From: Gongronella butleri
Lineage: Eukaryota; Mucoromycota; Mucoromycetes; Mucorales; Cunninghamellaceae
Direction: 5' to 3'
Assembly: GCA_025201375.1 (NCBI GenBank)
Contig: JAIWZP010000005.1
Location: 62,001-126,000, forward strand
DNA: 64,000 nt
Shown piece by piece: positions 21,515-31,740 of the stretch (positions are counted from its first letter, which is position 1; each line of letters opens with the position of its first letter). A program made the translations under genes and the position numbers. The notes beneath the pieces are model-generated. The model did no database searches. It saw only the letters and a program-made list of their open reading frames with translations, and was not told the DNA's origin.

Positions 21515-22331
21515 ACCGAGGATGCCAAGGGCAAAAAAACAATCAAAAAGCAAGTGCAAAAAAAAAAAAAAAAAAAAAGAAAAAGAAAAAGAAAGAGATT
21601 TTCTGGGGGACTTTCATTTTCATGATCGCTTGATCTCCGCTCTTTGGCCCATCAGTGACTCCCGGTCCATCTCGTTTGCAAGGGAACAAAAAAAATCCAA
21701 TACCCTCAAAACAAACCAAAAAATAAAAAAAAAAAAAAAAAAAAATCACACGGCCCCATTTTACAATTGGAAATTCAAATGCTTTTTCTTTATTTTTCAC
21801 AAAAAAAAGGGAGGGGGAGGGAAATAAGAACAATCAGAGTGGTGGTGCATATAGGTTGATTCATCAATGCGTTCAGCCAACCATCGTATGATGGGTTATC
21901 ATCCTAGAACTTATTCCCATCACCCCAAAAATACAAAGAACACAACTCTCACACCCACGCTATTCCCAAAAATTAAAAAAAAAAGCCTAAAGGTCGCGTG
22001 TCAGTCTTCATTGTGATCATATATTGGCTTGCTTGACTTACCAGCTATGCAGGCAGGTTTATTCCAAAGAAAAAAAAATGGTGAAAAGAAAAAAAAAAAA
22101 GAGGCAAGAAGGTCAGCCAGCACCTTGCCCCATTTATCCTGCATAAAAAAAAAAATTTGCCACCCGGTCCCAGCGGCTTAGCCAAAATGCCAGTCGCGCT
22201 CCTTTTTTCCACATTCTCCTCTTCAATTCCTCATCCCGCTACTGTATCCACGCATCCATGAATCTCCGGCACAACAAGGCTGGCTTTGATACAAAAAAAA
22301 AAAAAACTCAACAGGTATCCAATCGTGCCTT
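21515..22331. other. low-complexity spacer between ADE17 and DPH6
   Basis: Upstream region of ADE17 and 3' flank of DPH6. It is crowded with A-runs (about 21557-21577, 21719-21745, 22088-22100, 22292-22305) and CT-rich segments. No gene is supported. Confidence 0.5.
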
Positions 22332-23542
22332 TTATTTGTCTTCCAAATGGCATTGCTTCAGTCTAAGATAGCCAACCGGTGCAAAAGGATCGTCCGAGTG
22401 GGTCACAATCTCCGTCTCGTCCCTGGCCACGCCCCCGCCGAAAAAAAGTAAACGTGAGATGGGTCAATGCGCGCGTTTTTCGCAGGACGCGTCGCGTCAG
22501 CACCACTTACAATACGATGCGTTTCTTGAACAACGGACAATCCAGCGTAAACGTCTCAAATTCGCCGCCCTCGCCGCACACGTGCACTTCATACTTGTCA
22601 TTCTATGCAAACAGAGCGAATAAGACGCGTCAATGACTATAAAAAAAAGGGTGTGGACAATGGTCTTTTTTTTTTTTACCAAATCGCATAAAATGGGGTA
22701 CATTTCTGCAATTGTCTTGCCCAAATGAAGCTGGGGCTTGAGACCCATGGCAGCCACCTTGATCAGGATCGCATTGACCCCGGCATTGGCCATTTCCATC
22801 AACAGCTCACGCTGGTCGCGCTCCCACAGGTATGCGAGCGACTCAAGACCCAGACGCTCACACCTGCCAAAGAAAAAAAAAACATTGAGTACAATTGGTG
22901 CGGCTCCAATGGCACCTTACACGTGCTCGACGCGCACTCGTTGGTAATTGGACATGATGGCACCGACAGAGACGCCCTTGGCATCGGGATGCTTCTCCTG
23001 CAAGATTAAAAAATAGAAAAAGATGGGTCAATTTGCTGCGGCACGCGTCCCTGGTCCATTTTTAGCCCTCGGTCCTTACCAAAATCTCCTTTAGCAGCAA
23101 GTAGAGATCCTCTGTTTCATCATTTTCCGTGGTGTCATAGATGGCTTCCTGCTGCAGAGGCGTACCATTGATTTCGCGCCGGTAAAGAGGCAATTCCATG
23201 CACTCTGCATAATAATGGATGGCATCGTGGCCCACCGTCTGGTACATGTAGCTGTCCAGCTCGTCTGTAACGGGGAGGGGGGAAAAAAAGAGAGAAAATC
23301 ATTGTCAATTGGCGCCTCGCGCGTAAGAAGTCGCGTTGTACCTTTGCCAGAGCTACTGGGTGGCTTCATATTGGCCAAGGCAACGATCTCATGGCCATGT
23401 GCCACGCACTGCATCATATTGTAGGCACTGTCTTTGCCACCGCTAGGGAACACGAAAAGAAGGGGGGACGTGAGCTACGCGTCGCGCCAATATCGTGTAC
23501 TTTGCTAACAGTCCCATACCTGACCAACGCAATAAGTTTCAT
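22332..23542 (-). CDS. DPH6: diphthine-ammonia ligase
   Basis: Last enzyme of diphthamide synthesis on eEF2; an ATP-dependent amidase of the PP-loop superfamily. The first exon is only MKLIALV plus part of a serine codon; the splice completes the PP-loop SGGKDS, followed by [20 protein letters not shown]. Later exons give [20 protein letters not shown], the ELPLYRREI block, [41 protein letters not shown], and [20 protein letters not shown], all hallmark family segments. The end is [15 protein letters not shown]. The total is about 250 residues, like the short animal form; the long C-terminal RidA-like extension of yeast Dph6 is absent. About seven exons. It lies upstream of ADE17 in transcription order. 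Confidence 0.93.
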
Positions 23543-24627
23543 AATAATAACGACAAAAAAAAAAAAAAAAAAGTAAAGAAAGAGACAAGTAAAAATAAAA
23601 AGAGGTGTGGGAGCCCGACCAAAGAGATAACAAAGGGTCGCGAAAGATAACCTTTTTTTGTCTTTTTGCCACAAAAGGCCAGCTTGCGTCACACAAAACA
23701 CGCGTGCATGGCGTCTTGAAACGCCATGGGCAACAAAAAACCGGTCAATGAACCAAGCTTGGCAGGGAGTGGCCGCGGCTACAGTCAGAAACGCGATTTC
23801 CCCATCAAAAAAATAAAGAGGACCCATACTTGCCTTTTTAGGAAGGTGGCAAGCACATCGCGTTCATGCATAATCGTGCCGTTGCAACATATTAAGGGTG
23901 CAAACGGTTGCGCGTCGCAATCACGGCTGCCAGATCACAAAAAAAAATAAGAAAAATGTATTTAATTGTGTGTTTTTTTTAGCACCCATCTAATTTGTTT
24001 ACGTTTTCATTACACAGTACACGTCCGACAGGATTGCAAATCATTCTCATATCGCATGGGAAACTCTAGCTAAAGAGCAACATTTTGCAGAGAATGGATA
24101 TTTCATAAAGGATATGATAGTCATTTTTTTCATAAAAATGAAAATTCAGCGCAACTCAAAGTGACAGCACTCTTTCTCTGCAACTGTGGTTAGCTCTTTT
24201 TGGTCGAATAAAGCATCAGAAGAAAAAAATCGATTGCATAAATGGAAGGAAACGCCATAAGTGCGGGTGACTATGAGAAAACGTGTCAAGCGCGTGAATA
24301 TCGCGTCATCGGCGTGATATGGTATGCCGTTTTTTTTTTTTTTTTTTTGCGTACTGGTTCAGCTACAGTATGATACTGTATCAGTGCCAATGCTTGCGGT
24401 AGCGACCGCTCTACACGATTACAACCTAAAAATCAACAAAATAGCGCTTTGGAGGCATTGCGTTATGGCGAGTCCCTGGCTGCCTTGACCAGCACATTGC
24501 CAACGGGTTTCGTGTACCCTTTGGCAGAGGAAGCGATGGCAATTGTATTGGAGGAATGAAAAGGTCTTTGAAAACAAAAAAAAAAATGCAAAAAAAAAAG
24601 GAGAAATGCCAAAAAAATAAAAAAAAG
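23543..24627. other. intergenic, no gene seen
   Basis: About 1.1 kb of AT-rich sequence between DPH6 and the first tRNA-Asp. Features: a T-run at about 24331-24348 and two TACTGTA-type words near 24365-24381. Open frames here lack motifs. Confidence 0.5.
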
Positions 24628-24699
24628 CTCTCAGACGGGGAATTGAACCCCGGTCTCCCGCGTGACAGGCGGGGATACTCACCACTATACTATCTGAGA
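24628..24699 (-). tRNA. tRNA-Asp (anticodon GTC), copy 1
   Basis: A 72-nt cloverleaf on the minus strand. Acceptor stem TCTCAGA pairs with TCTGAGA; the anticodon loop is CTGTCAC between CCGCC and GCGG strands, giving GTC for aspartate; the T-arm is CGGGGTTCAATTCCCCG. The A-box (TAGTGGTGAGTA region) and B-box (GGTTCAATTCC) are intact. No intron; CCA is not encoded. A T-run follows the 3' end, as expected for RNA polymerase III termination. Confidence 0.97.
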
Positions 24700-25160
24700 C
24701 TGCTGTGAAAAAGACCCAGAGTGTCTACTCAAAAGCTTATGTCAAATATTTTAAGACCACAAAAAAGCATGTAAAAAACAATAAAATCAATAAGATAGGC
24801 ATAGTAAAATGTTTTTGTAAAGTTTGGCTCTCATTTTAGTAGTAGAAAATGCCACTTGTGTGCTGTTTCACTGATTTGCAATGCTTCAAAGGCACGTACT
24901 GTGGAATCCACACTCCGATGGCAAGTAAATTTTTTTTACTTTATGCTTTTTTTTTTTTTTTTTTTTATAACTCGTGCGAGATGAAATTCAAGAGGCATGT
25001 GCCATCCTGTTTGACAGGAAATCGTCAAGTCAAAACTAGTTTATTTCCCTCTCTCCATTTTCTTCTTCTTCTTTTTCTTTTCATGGTCTGATTTGCTTTT
25101 CATTGACACATTCCTATGGATTTTCCGCGCCGCGATCCTGGCGACGAGATTGTCAAGCGT
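24628..25160 (+). repeat. large inverted repeat, left arm
   Basis: This segment is the reverse complement of 25707-27060 once the 0.8 kb insertion in the right arm is removed. It includes tRNA-Asp copy 1, a unique block ('gtgtgctgtttcactgatttg'-type sequence near 24860), a T-run at 24951-24966, and a block through 'gacgagattgtcaagc'. Only scattered differences separate the arms, so the inverted duplication is relatively recent. Confidence 0.85.
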
Positions 25161-25706
25161 GCCTTTTTGAGCGGGTTTGAAGCGACTGTCGGCGAAGCAA
25201 TTCTTCTTCATTAAAAACGAGCCATCGCGACGCAATGATATGATCCAGCGAACATACACCTCGATCAATCCCTAGATTGTGCAGCCAGCGTTTGGCAAAG
25301 TTGAAAATGGAAAACGAACGAAAGGCAACAAAATCCGCAAGTAAGACCTCTGTAGCAACCCTGCGCACGCGCACCCGATCCGCATTATTGGTGCACTCTC
25401 GATAATTGTCGAGTGCCTCAGCCGATTTGCTAGTCGACTCTTGGAATTGATGGAAAATCACCACTGTCAAAAGCTTATTTTTGTGTTTATTAATTGTCAT
25501 TGCAAGGTGATCGGGACGATCCGGAATGGTCACTTGATGATTTCCTTCCTTTATTATGTTCGCGCTGTCACCTTGTATCAGAATGTGCCTGTGGATCGTC
25601 GCGTGACCATCTCACAAGCGATGAATGGTTCAATAGGCGCGTCATTTTTTGACAAAAATACCAAAACAAACATCGAGCACATCACAGCATCGTCGAATGG
25701 ACTATA
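25161..25706. other. unique loop between the inverted-repeat arms, possible gene relic
   Basis: About 545 bp not repeated elsewhere in the window. A minus-strand open frame (25153-25533) encodes NKLLTVVIFHQFQ..., ALDNYREC, and FNFAKRWLHNLGIDRG; a plus-strand frame (25441-25707) encodes YVRAVTLYQNVPVDRR. Both look somewhat protein-like, but neither has a recognised motif or clear splice support, and they overlap. One may be a decayed gene of a mobile element. Confidence 0.3.
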
Positions 25707-25901
25707 GACAGCTTGACAATCTCGTCGCCAGTATCGCGGCGCGGAAAATCCATAGGAATGTGTCAATGAAAAGCAAATCAGACAATAAAAAGAAAAAGAA
25801 GAAGAAGAAAATGGAGAGAGGGAAATAAACTAGTTTTGACTTGACGATTTCCTGTCAAACAGGATGGCACATGCCTCTTGAATTTTATCTCGCACGAGTT
25901 G

Positions 25902-25973
<72 letters not shown>

Positions 25974-26741
25974 GGCGCATATGCCAAACTCGGGCACTTG
26001 ACTGCACTGCAGCATGGGCACAAGTCTTCAACCGTGATGGGACTGGATAAAAAAACGGGCGAATGGCAAAAAAAGGGGGGGACTAAATTTCCTTTTTTTT
26101 TTTTGTTTTACACACCCCGTTTGTCCATCATCGAGCAACGCGCTGGATGTTGTCCCTGGATCAACTTTTGATCGTCGCCAAGGAAGAGAGAACAAGGAGC
26201 AATGGCAAAAAAAAAAAAAAAGCTAGATCGTTTGTCGCGTGCGGTAGCCATGTTTGTGTTCATTTTGCCTTGTTTCTCTTTTTAGACATGCAATATCAAA
26301 AATATTCCACGACAAAGTGTTGGAAAGGCACGCACGCACGGCATGCGCGGCTACACAAAGCAGAACGTGCCACTTTTTGAATGTCAGGGGTGTGCAATGG
26401 CCTAACAATTTGCATGAAATTCGTTTGTGACCCACTGACGCCACTCAGTGCGCTGTATTAGCGTTATTAATTCACCCAGCCTGCCACCTATCAGCTTCCA
26501 TGCACCACCAATGCACCACCAACCTCCTTGTACCCGGTTCAATCAAGAAATTTCGTCTTATTCGGAGATGTGTGAAATAGAAAAAAACAAAACAAAAAAA
26601 AAAACACTCCTCAAGGAAACCTAATATTGAAAACGTGTAAAATCCCTGGTTTTCGTTTTGTCGTGCCCACCATTGAGTCATTGCACTGCGACACAAAGCA
26701 TTGCAGCAGATACAGGAACAAAAAAAAAAAAAAAAAAAAAA
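25902..26741 (+). mobile_element. retroposon-like insertion flanked by poly(A) tracts
   Basis: A 748-bp body (25972-26719) lies between an A-run of 70 (25902-25971) and an A-run of 22 (26720-26741). The matching site in the left inverted-repeat arm is a single T-run without the body, so this is an insertion into an A/T tract. An A-tail at the 3' end and A-rich target would fit reverse-transcription-primed insertion. The word 'cccggttcaatca' near 26529 resembles a tRNA B-box, but no A-box was found. No coding capacity for transposition is visible. Confidence 0.6.
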
Positions 26742-26988
26742 GCATGAAGTAAAATAAATTTACTTGCCATCGGAGTGTGGATTCCACAGTAAGGGCCTTT
26801 GAAGCATTGCAAATCAGTGAAACAGCACACAAGTGGCATTTTCTACTACTAAAATGAGAGCCAAACTTTACAAAAACATTTTACTATGCCTATTTTATTG
26901 ATTTTGTTGTTTTTTACATGCTTTTTTGTGGTCTTAAAATATTTGACATAAGCTTTTGAGTAGACACTCTGGGTCTTTTTCACAGCAG

Positions 26989-27060
26989 TCTCAGATAGTA
27001 TAGTGGTGAGTATCCCCGCCTGTCACGCGGGAGACCGGGGTTCAATTCCCCGTCTGAGAG
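26989..27060 (+). tRNA. tRNA-Asp (anticodon GTC), copy 2
   Basis: A 72-nt tRNA identical to copy 1, on the plus strand at the end of the inverted repeat right arm. It has an intact acceptor stem, GTC anticodon and B-box, and is followed by a T-run terminator. Confidence 0.97.
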
Positions 27061-27914
27061 CTTTTTTTTCATTTTTTGTTTTTTGCTTTTTTTTTTTTTT
27101 TTTTTTTTTTGAAATTACAAAAGCCTGCTTTTATCGCAAGAGTGGTACGCATGGTTAAATTACGACACATGGCAAAGCGGGATTCTCGTGATTTTTTTAT
27201 TTCTCAACGTCCAATTCTAACGCGTTTCTCTATGGTTCCTATGCACGCTGGACGACCAGTCCTATTGCGCCATCCCAGGCCCCATGGAGATTCAAGGTCG
27301 ATCAAACTAGATGGCTTTTGCCGAGATATTGTCAAATTCATGTGTTTTTTCTTTGTGTTTTGAATTCTTTGTCGACAAATTTTTAATCTACAAATGGTAT
27401 CCACCGTTTGAATCATGGAAGCCATGCTTTGTCGTTCAAATGAGCCTACTTTGGCGGCTCTGTGATCCGTTGGATGTCGATCAATCACCATTTTCAACCA
27501 TCACGAATTTTTGAAGAGGTACAGTTGAGAATCCAAAATTCGCAAAATGTGCAAAATGTAGGTCCTCGGATCGACACGCCATTCAAACACATGTTAGATG
27601 CTTCTCGTTCACCGATAGAAATGCAATAAAAACAAGGGGCCCATAGACTAGTTTTCACGTATTACGGGAAAAGCTGCGATTTTTCATCCCAAGGACAACT
27701 TGACGAGGATCGGTCGCAGCGCCTTGAAAGTTATTTCATCAGAAAGAGGCTGGCTCGCTGCATGCGTGGACATGGGTGATCAATGAAAAAAGTGATTTTT
27801 TGTCATGTCTGACACGGTTTCAAAACTATAGGCAACTTTCGACGCATGAAAAAGCGCGTCAAGCGTTGAGTCACATGCCCCTGTTTCTCATCATACATGC
27901 ATCCGAAGTGTCTC
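26989..27914 (+). repeat. near-identical tract shared with 35184-36115
   Basis: From the tRNA start through 'catccgaagtgtctcttt' this tract matches 35184-36115 almost base for base (differences are T-run lengths and one C/T near 27163). Sequence on both outer sides still aligns but is much more diverged. That pattern fits gene conversion or a recent partial duplication. Confidence 0.85.
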
Positions 27915-28300
27915 TTTTTAATAAACGCGTCAAAGTGACTTTAAAAGCGCGTTTTTCCCTTACAATTCGTCTGTGAAATTAAATATAAAATCATAAATTA
28001 CTCATCTATGGGCAGGTCAGCCCCACTCTTTTTTAGCATGTTTCGTGGTTTCTACCTGTGACATCTCTTGTGCACAAGTTTAGTGGACTTCTGAGGACCC
28101 ATTTTTCAAATTTGTTGATTGACGATTCAAAGCGGTTGATTTGTGATTTGCATGTAACACGTTCCCAAGAACTTTTTGCCACTGTCTTTCGCATCCTTGT
28201 ACTAGTTTCTAACGTTGCAATGCTTTTCAAGCGCCACTGTGCCTGGTTGGCGGGTAACGAGCTGATTTGCCTTGAAACCAACGTATTTTTGTTACTTTAC
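27380..28300 (-). repeat. dispersed repeat rep-A, copy in minus orientation (R1)
   Basis: Reverse orientation copy of the rep-A family. Its markers include 'ggcggctctgtgatccgttgg', the 'gacacggtttcaaaactatag' block, the conserved hairpin near 27841-27860, and 'ccccactctttttt' with 'cgtggtttct' near 28020-28050. No coding frame is supported. Confidence 0.7.
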
Positions 28301-28480
28301 GGCAATTTATCTTCGAATATACAATCGACCAAGCCATCCATGCTTTGAACCATCAATTCGAAACATTTTCGTCCTAAGGAGCCCTCACTCAAAGCTCCAC
28401 GACCTCTAGATAGCGAGCAACGGCAATTTCAAAACAAAATCGTGAACTTCCCAAAACCCTGGAAACAAAGTTTTATTGAA

Positions 28481-30419
28481 TTAAATATATACGCAAGTGA
28501 CCTTGATCTGAGCGCATGCTTGATTGTTCCAAATCACGTCTGTTAGGTACTTTGGTGTCGATTGGGTACGGTGCCATGTGACTGTAATTGGGCTGTTGTC
28601 AATATTTTTAATAGACTGCTCGGCATCTGCAAGGGAGTCGTATATTTCCTTTCGTTCTCCTTGTTCATCCTCGACAATAAACTATGAGAGGTGCCAGATT
28701 TAAGGAAAAAATCAGCAACTGGACCCCTTGTTGATTCATTTTTTGTACCATTTTATGAAGCCGCCGTGCTTCCAGGTTGAATCGGCGTTCATCCATAAAT
28801 ACATGGGACCTCATAGGTCGTTGGTCGACCCCATGGCGCATATAAATAGCGGATCTCAGTCCCAGCTCGGTCGAGGCACATACAAGACTGCGAAAATCCT
28901 TGAAAACGTCATCACCATCATTTTCGCCCACATTTTCAACTTGAACGGGCACACCACGAGCGCGCAAAGAGCTGTCGCGGCGCGAAACCCAGCGCAGATT
29001 GTCGACACAATTGTCGGTGCGATCTCCATTGATGTGAACGACACAGTGCGTGAGAACAAGGATTTCATACACGTCCAAGGCTGAATTGATGGGGATACCG
29101 GCTTGATTTCGTTGCAAAACATACTCTGGAAAATCGATAAATGTCGATGCTGCCATAGTAGGATGTGCACCAGTTTCTGACTCCACCTGCAAATCAAAAG
29201 TGCGTGCAATGACAGAGTGTACTGACGTTTGCCAATAGCTACCAGCCTGATCTTGGATGCGAACGTCCAAATGCGTTCTCGTGCGGTTCCAGCGGGGTTG
29301 ATTAGGCATTTGCTTGCCGCACCGACGAATGATGCCCGTGTTGCTGGCTTCAAAAAAACTAAAATTGCGGATGTTGACAAAGCCAATGGCTCGCCAAATG
29401 ACACCAATGGAATTTTGGAGATTTTGAACGTTCCAGCGAGGCGGCGCGATTGTTTGGCGGAGGCGCAGCGGGCGGGGCATCGAGCGATTGACTTCACGGG
29501 GGATTGCCACAAGATTTTGCAGATTGTTGTTGATGAGGACGCAATCTACGTGAACAATGTCCTGCAGTGGCTCAACATTCCCCACAAACGACCGATAAAC
29601 GATCTGGTGCACAGGATACGTCTTTTTGGTTCTGCCATTGGCGTTGCGGTGAGTGGCCAAATTGACAATCGTGAACTGCTGATCTTCTGCAAGCCCGGAT
29701 ATCTTGGAAATGAGCGCCGTTCTGTCCATGGTCGTCGTGCTGAAGAGTTCACCCGACTTGCTCACAATGTAATAAGGTTTCACGTCGTCAATATCCACCG
29801 TTGTGAATTGTTCGTCAGGGTGCTGTTCCTAAAATACCAGAGAAAAATTAGCAAAAAAAAAAAAAAAAATAGGTCGTGCAGCTCTATCTTGTCTCATTTC
29901 TGCCTTGTTCTTACACGAAGCCATTCAAGATAGAGCAGACGCAAGTGCTCGTGGGGCATTACAAGCAAATTGTTTACTGAAACATTGTGCAAATCTCCAT
30001 TTCGCCATATGATCACATCATTTTCTCCGTAGTCAAAATAGGTAGAGGCCACGGCAATCGCTGTTTTAAGATGCCAAGTTGCAGGTTGCTCGGGGTCAAT
30101 TACCTGGCGCAGTGTCAATGCCCGGTCAATGATGCCATTGTTTCTGTTGCGACTTGCACGCTGTTGGCGGATAGCATGTCTTTGGTAAACATTGCCATTG
30201 ATGTCTACATCTGCATTGAACGCATCGAGAAAGGCGTCATCTTTTCCCCAGTAATTCAGTGGAGCTAGCAGAAGAGAAAAAAATGATGAAAAAAACTGAG
30301 GCAATCTTCGTGTTCATGATTTTACCTGGTGGTGTATCAGGATTCCTGTTTGGAGCACCAGGCACCAGCGCTGTCACATCTCTGCGCCTGTCATTTAGAA
30401 CTTGGCGATCCACAGGCAT
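28481..30419 (-). CDS. triple NUMOD4/HNH-type endonuclease-like protein
   Basis: Four exons (30326-30419, 29915-30264, 28749-29828, 28481-28681) close in frame to 574 residues. Three tandem modules each pair a NUMOD4-like start with an HNH_3-like end. Module 1: DAFNADVDINGNVYQRH then IIWRNGDLHNVSVNNLLVMP. Module 2: YYIVSKSGELFSTTT, VHQIVYRSFVG, then VHVDCVLINNNLQNLVAIP. Module 3: FSFFEASNTGIIRRCG, VHSVIARTFDL, then VVHINGDRTDNCVDNLRWVS. Only module 3 keeps the full H-x-N-G-D-x-x-x-N-N/D-x-x-x-N-L-x-W pattern. The last exon adds FIVEDEQGERKEIYDSL. Such modules typify homing endonucleases of phages, organelles and large DNA viruses; here the gene has spliceosomal introns, so it is nuclear and possibly domesticated. 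A further upstream exon (YLSRVATLF in frame before the start) is possible. Confidence 0.72.
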
Positions 30420-30739
30420 GAATAGCGTGGCAACTCTAGACAGATACTAGGGAGTGGAAAGAAAAAAAAAAAGAATAAAAGAGAAAAGACGCGAAAAGAA
30501 TGAAAAAAAGAACAATGAAATGAATCAAGCCAGCTGCACATTTCATGTTAAAAGAGAGGAAGGCACTCTTATGGGGGGGGGAAGTAAAATCTCTTTGTTT
30601 GCATGACACGGTCTGAAGGCTGGGCCAATTTGCAGATCGGCGTTCCTATTCTGTTGCATGGTTACACAATTCAAACTTACCTGATTAATGCCTGCACCGT
30701 CATCTTTTTCAAGTTTGTGACCATTTGCACGAGTGTGCC
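30420..30739. other. 5' region of the HNH-like gene
   Basis: Presumed promoter and leader. An A/T-rich polypyrimidine stretch on the minus strand ends at a CTAG acceptor-like site (about 30447), hinting at an extra 5' exon. A G-run of nine lies near 30574. No other gene is seen. Confidence 0.4.
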
Positions 30740-31740
30740 AGGAGAAACACACCACATGGTCCATTTTAACAGAAGGACAACTAAAATTGGTCAGCCAGTC
30801 CCGATGACGATCCGAAATACAGTGTGGCGTGAAATGGCGGGCTAGAAACCTCGAGGGGCACCCAACTTGCAAGGTGCCAAAAGGCATCGGGGCGCGCCAC
30901 ACGCAAATCAAATCTTAGTCATGGCAAGCGCCCAAAACCAAAATTGAAAAAATAGGTCTTCAGATTTCCACCAAACTTCCGCATAAGAGACAACGCAGAG
31001 AGAAACCACGGAAAACATCAAAAAGAGTGAGGTCGACCTAGTGGTTGATGAGCAATTCACGATTTTGAATAAAACTTGAAGCGCGAATTGCATGGAAAAA
31101 TCGCGACTATAGAGCCACGCTGACGTGTCCACTAGCAAGATAGACCCCAGGTGCATGGAATTGATCAGGATCAGGAGGGGGTAACTCAACGTCTGACGCG
31201 GTTTTTCACGCGTCAAAGTTGCCCCGCAAACCGTCTGTTCGCATCAATTCTGCCTGGAACTCATTTTTTGCAGTGATCATCAACATCCACGTACGCAACA
31301 GACCGTGCCCTTTCTGATAGTCTCTGTTTCACAGATTTGTGGCCAATTTTCATCGACTTTGACTTGAGACGAAAAAAAGAGGCAAATTGCAATTTACGCG
31401 GAAACCAGCGGATGCACCCCTTTTTCTATTGCATCTGTATCGATTATTGGGCTAACATAGCCATATGGTTGAATGGCGTGGCGATCTGATGATATAAATC
31501 TTGCTGCTTTCAAATCTTCGACTGCACCCCTTGGAAAATCTGCGATTTTCGAAATGGCGATTGCTCGCGATCCAGCGACCACAATCTCTCAGAGGTAGGC
31601 TCATTCGAAAGAGAAGACATTGAATCATAAATTTATGGCATCGATTTCCCTGTAGAAACGGGATTCATGGAGAAGTGATGAAAATACAAGAAAAACGGTC
31701 CAAATGGCTCTCGACAACCGCCGAGTCGATCTCCATTTTT
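30740..31740 (+). repeat. dispersed repeat rep-A, copy A1
   Basis: Collinear with 40215-41190 and 53990-55020. Shared blocks: 'gagaaaccacg', 'agagtgaggtcgacc', 'tgagcaattcacgatt', 'gcgaattgcatgg', 'tagcaagatagaccccagg' region, the hairpin at 31195-31214, 'cagtgatcatcaacatccacg', 'ccttggaaaatctgcgattt' and 'ggctcattcgaa'. Divergence between copies is high, so it is an old family. Confidence 0.75.

Larger units (their letters stand above)
25707..27060 (-). repeat. large inverted repeat, right arm (interrupted)
   Basis: Mirror image of 24628-25160 ending with tRNA-Asp copy 2. It is split between 'tctcgcacgagtt' (about 25900) and 'gcatgaagtaaa' (from 26742) by an inserted segment flanked by A-runs. 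The left arm has only a plain T-run at that point, which shows that this arm gained the insert. Confidence 0.85.

Noticed and set aside
25902..25971. A functional role for the 70-nt A-run
   Set aside because: Homopolymer length is prone to sequencing and assembly error, and such runs occur all over the window.
27204..27497. Frames duplicated at 27204-27497 and 35405-35698 as a conserved gene pair
   Set aside because: Their identity follows from the near-identical DNA tract, including noncoding parts, so it does not show protein conservation.
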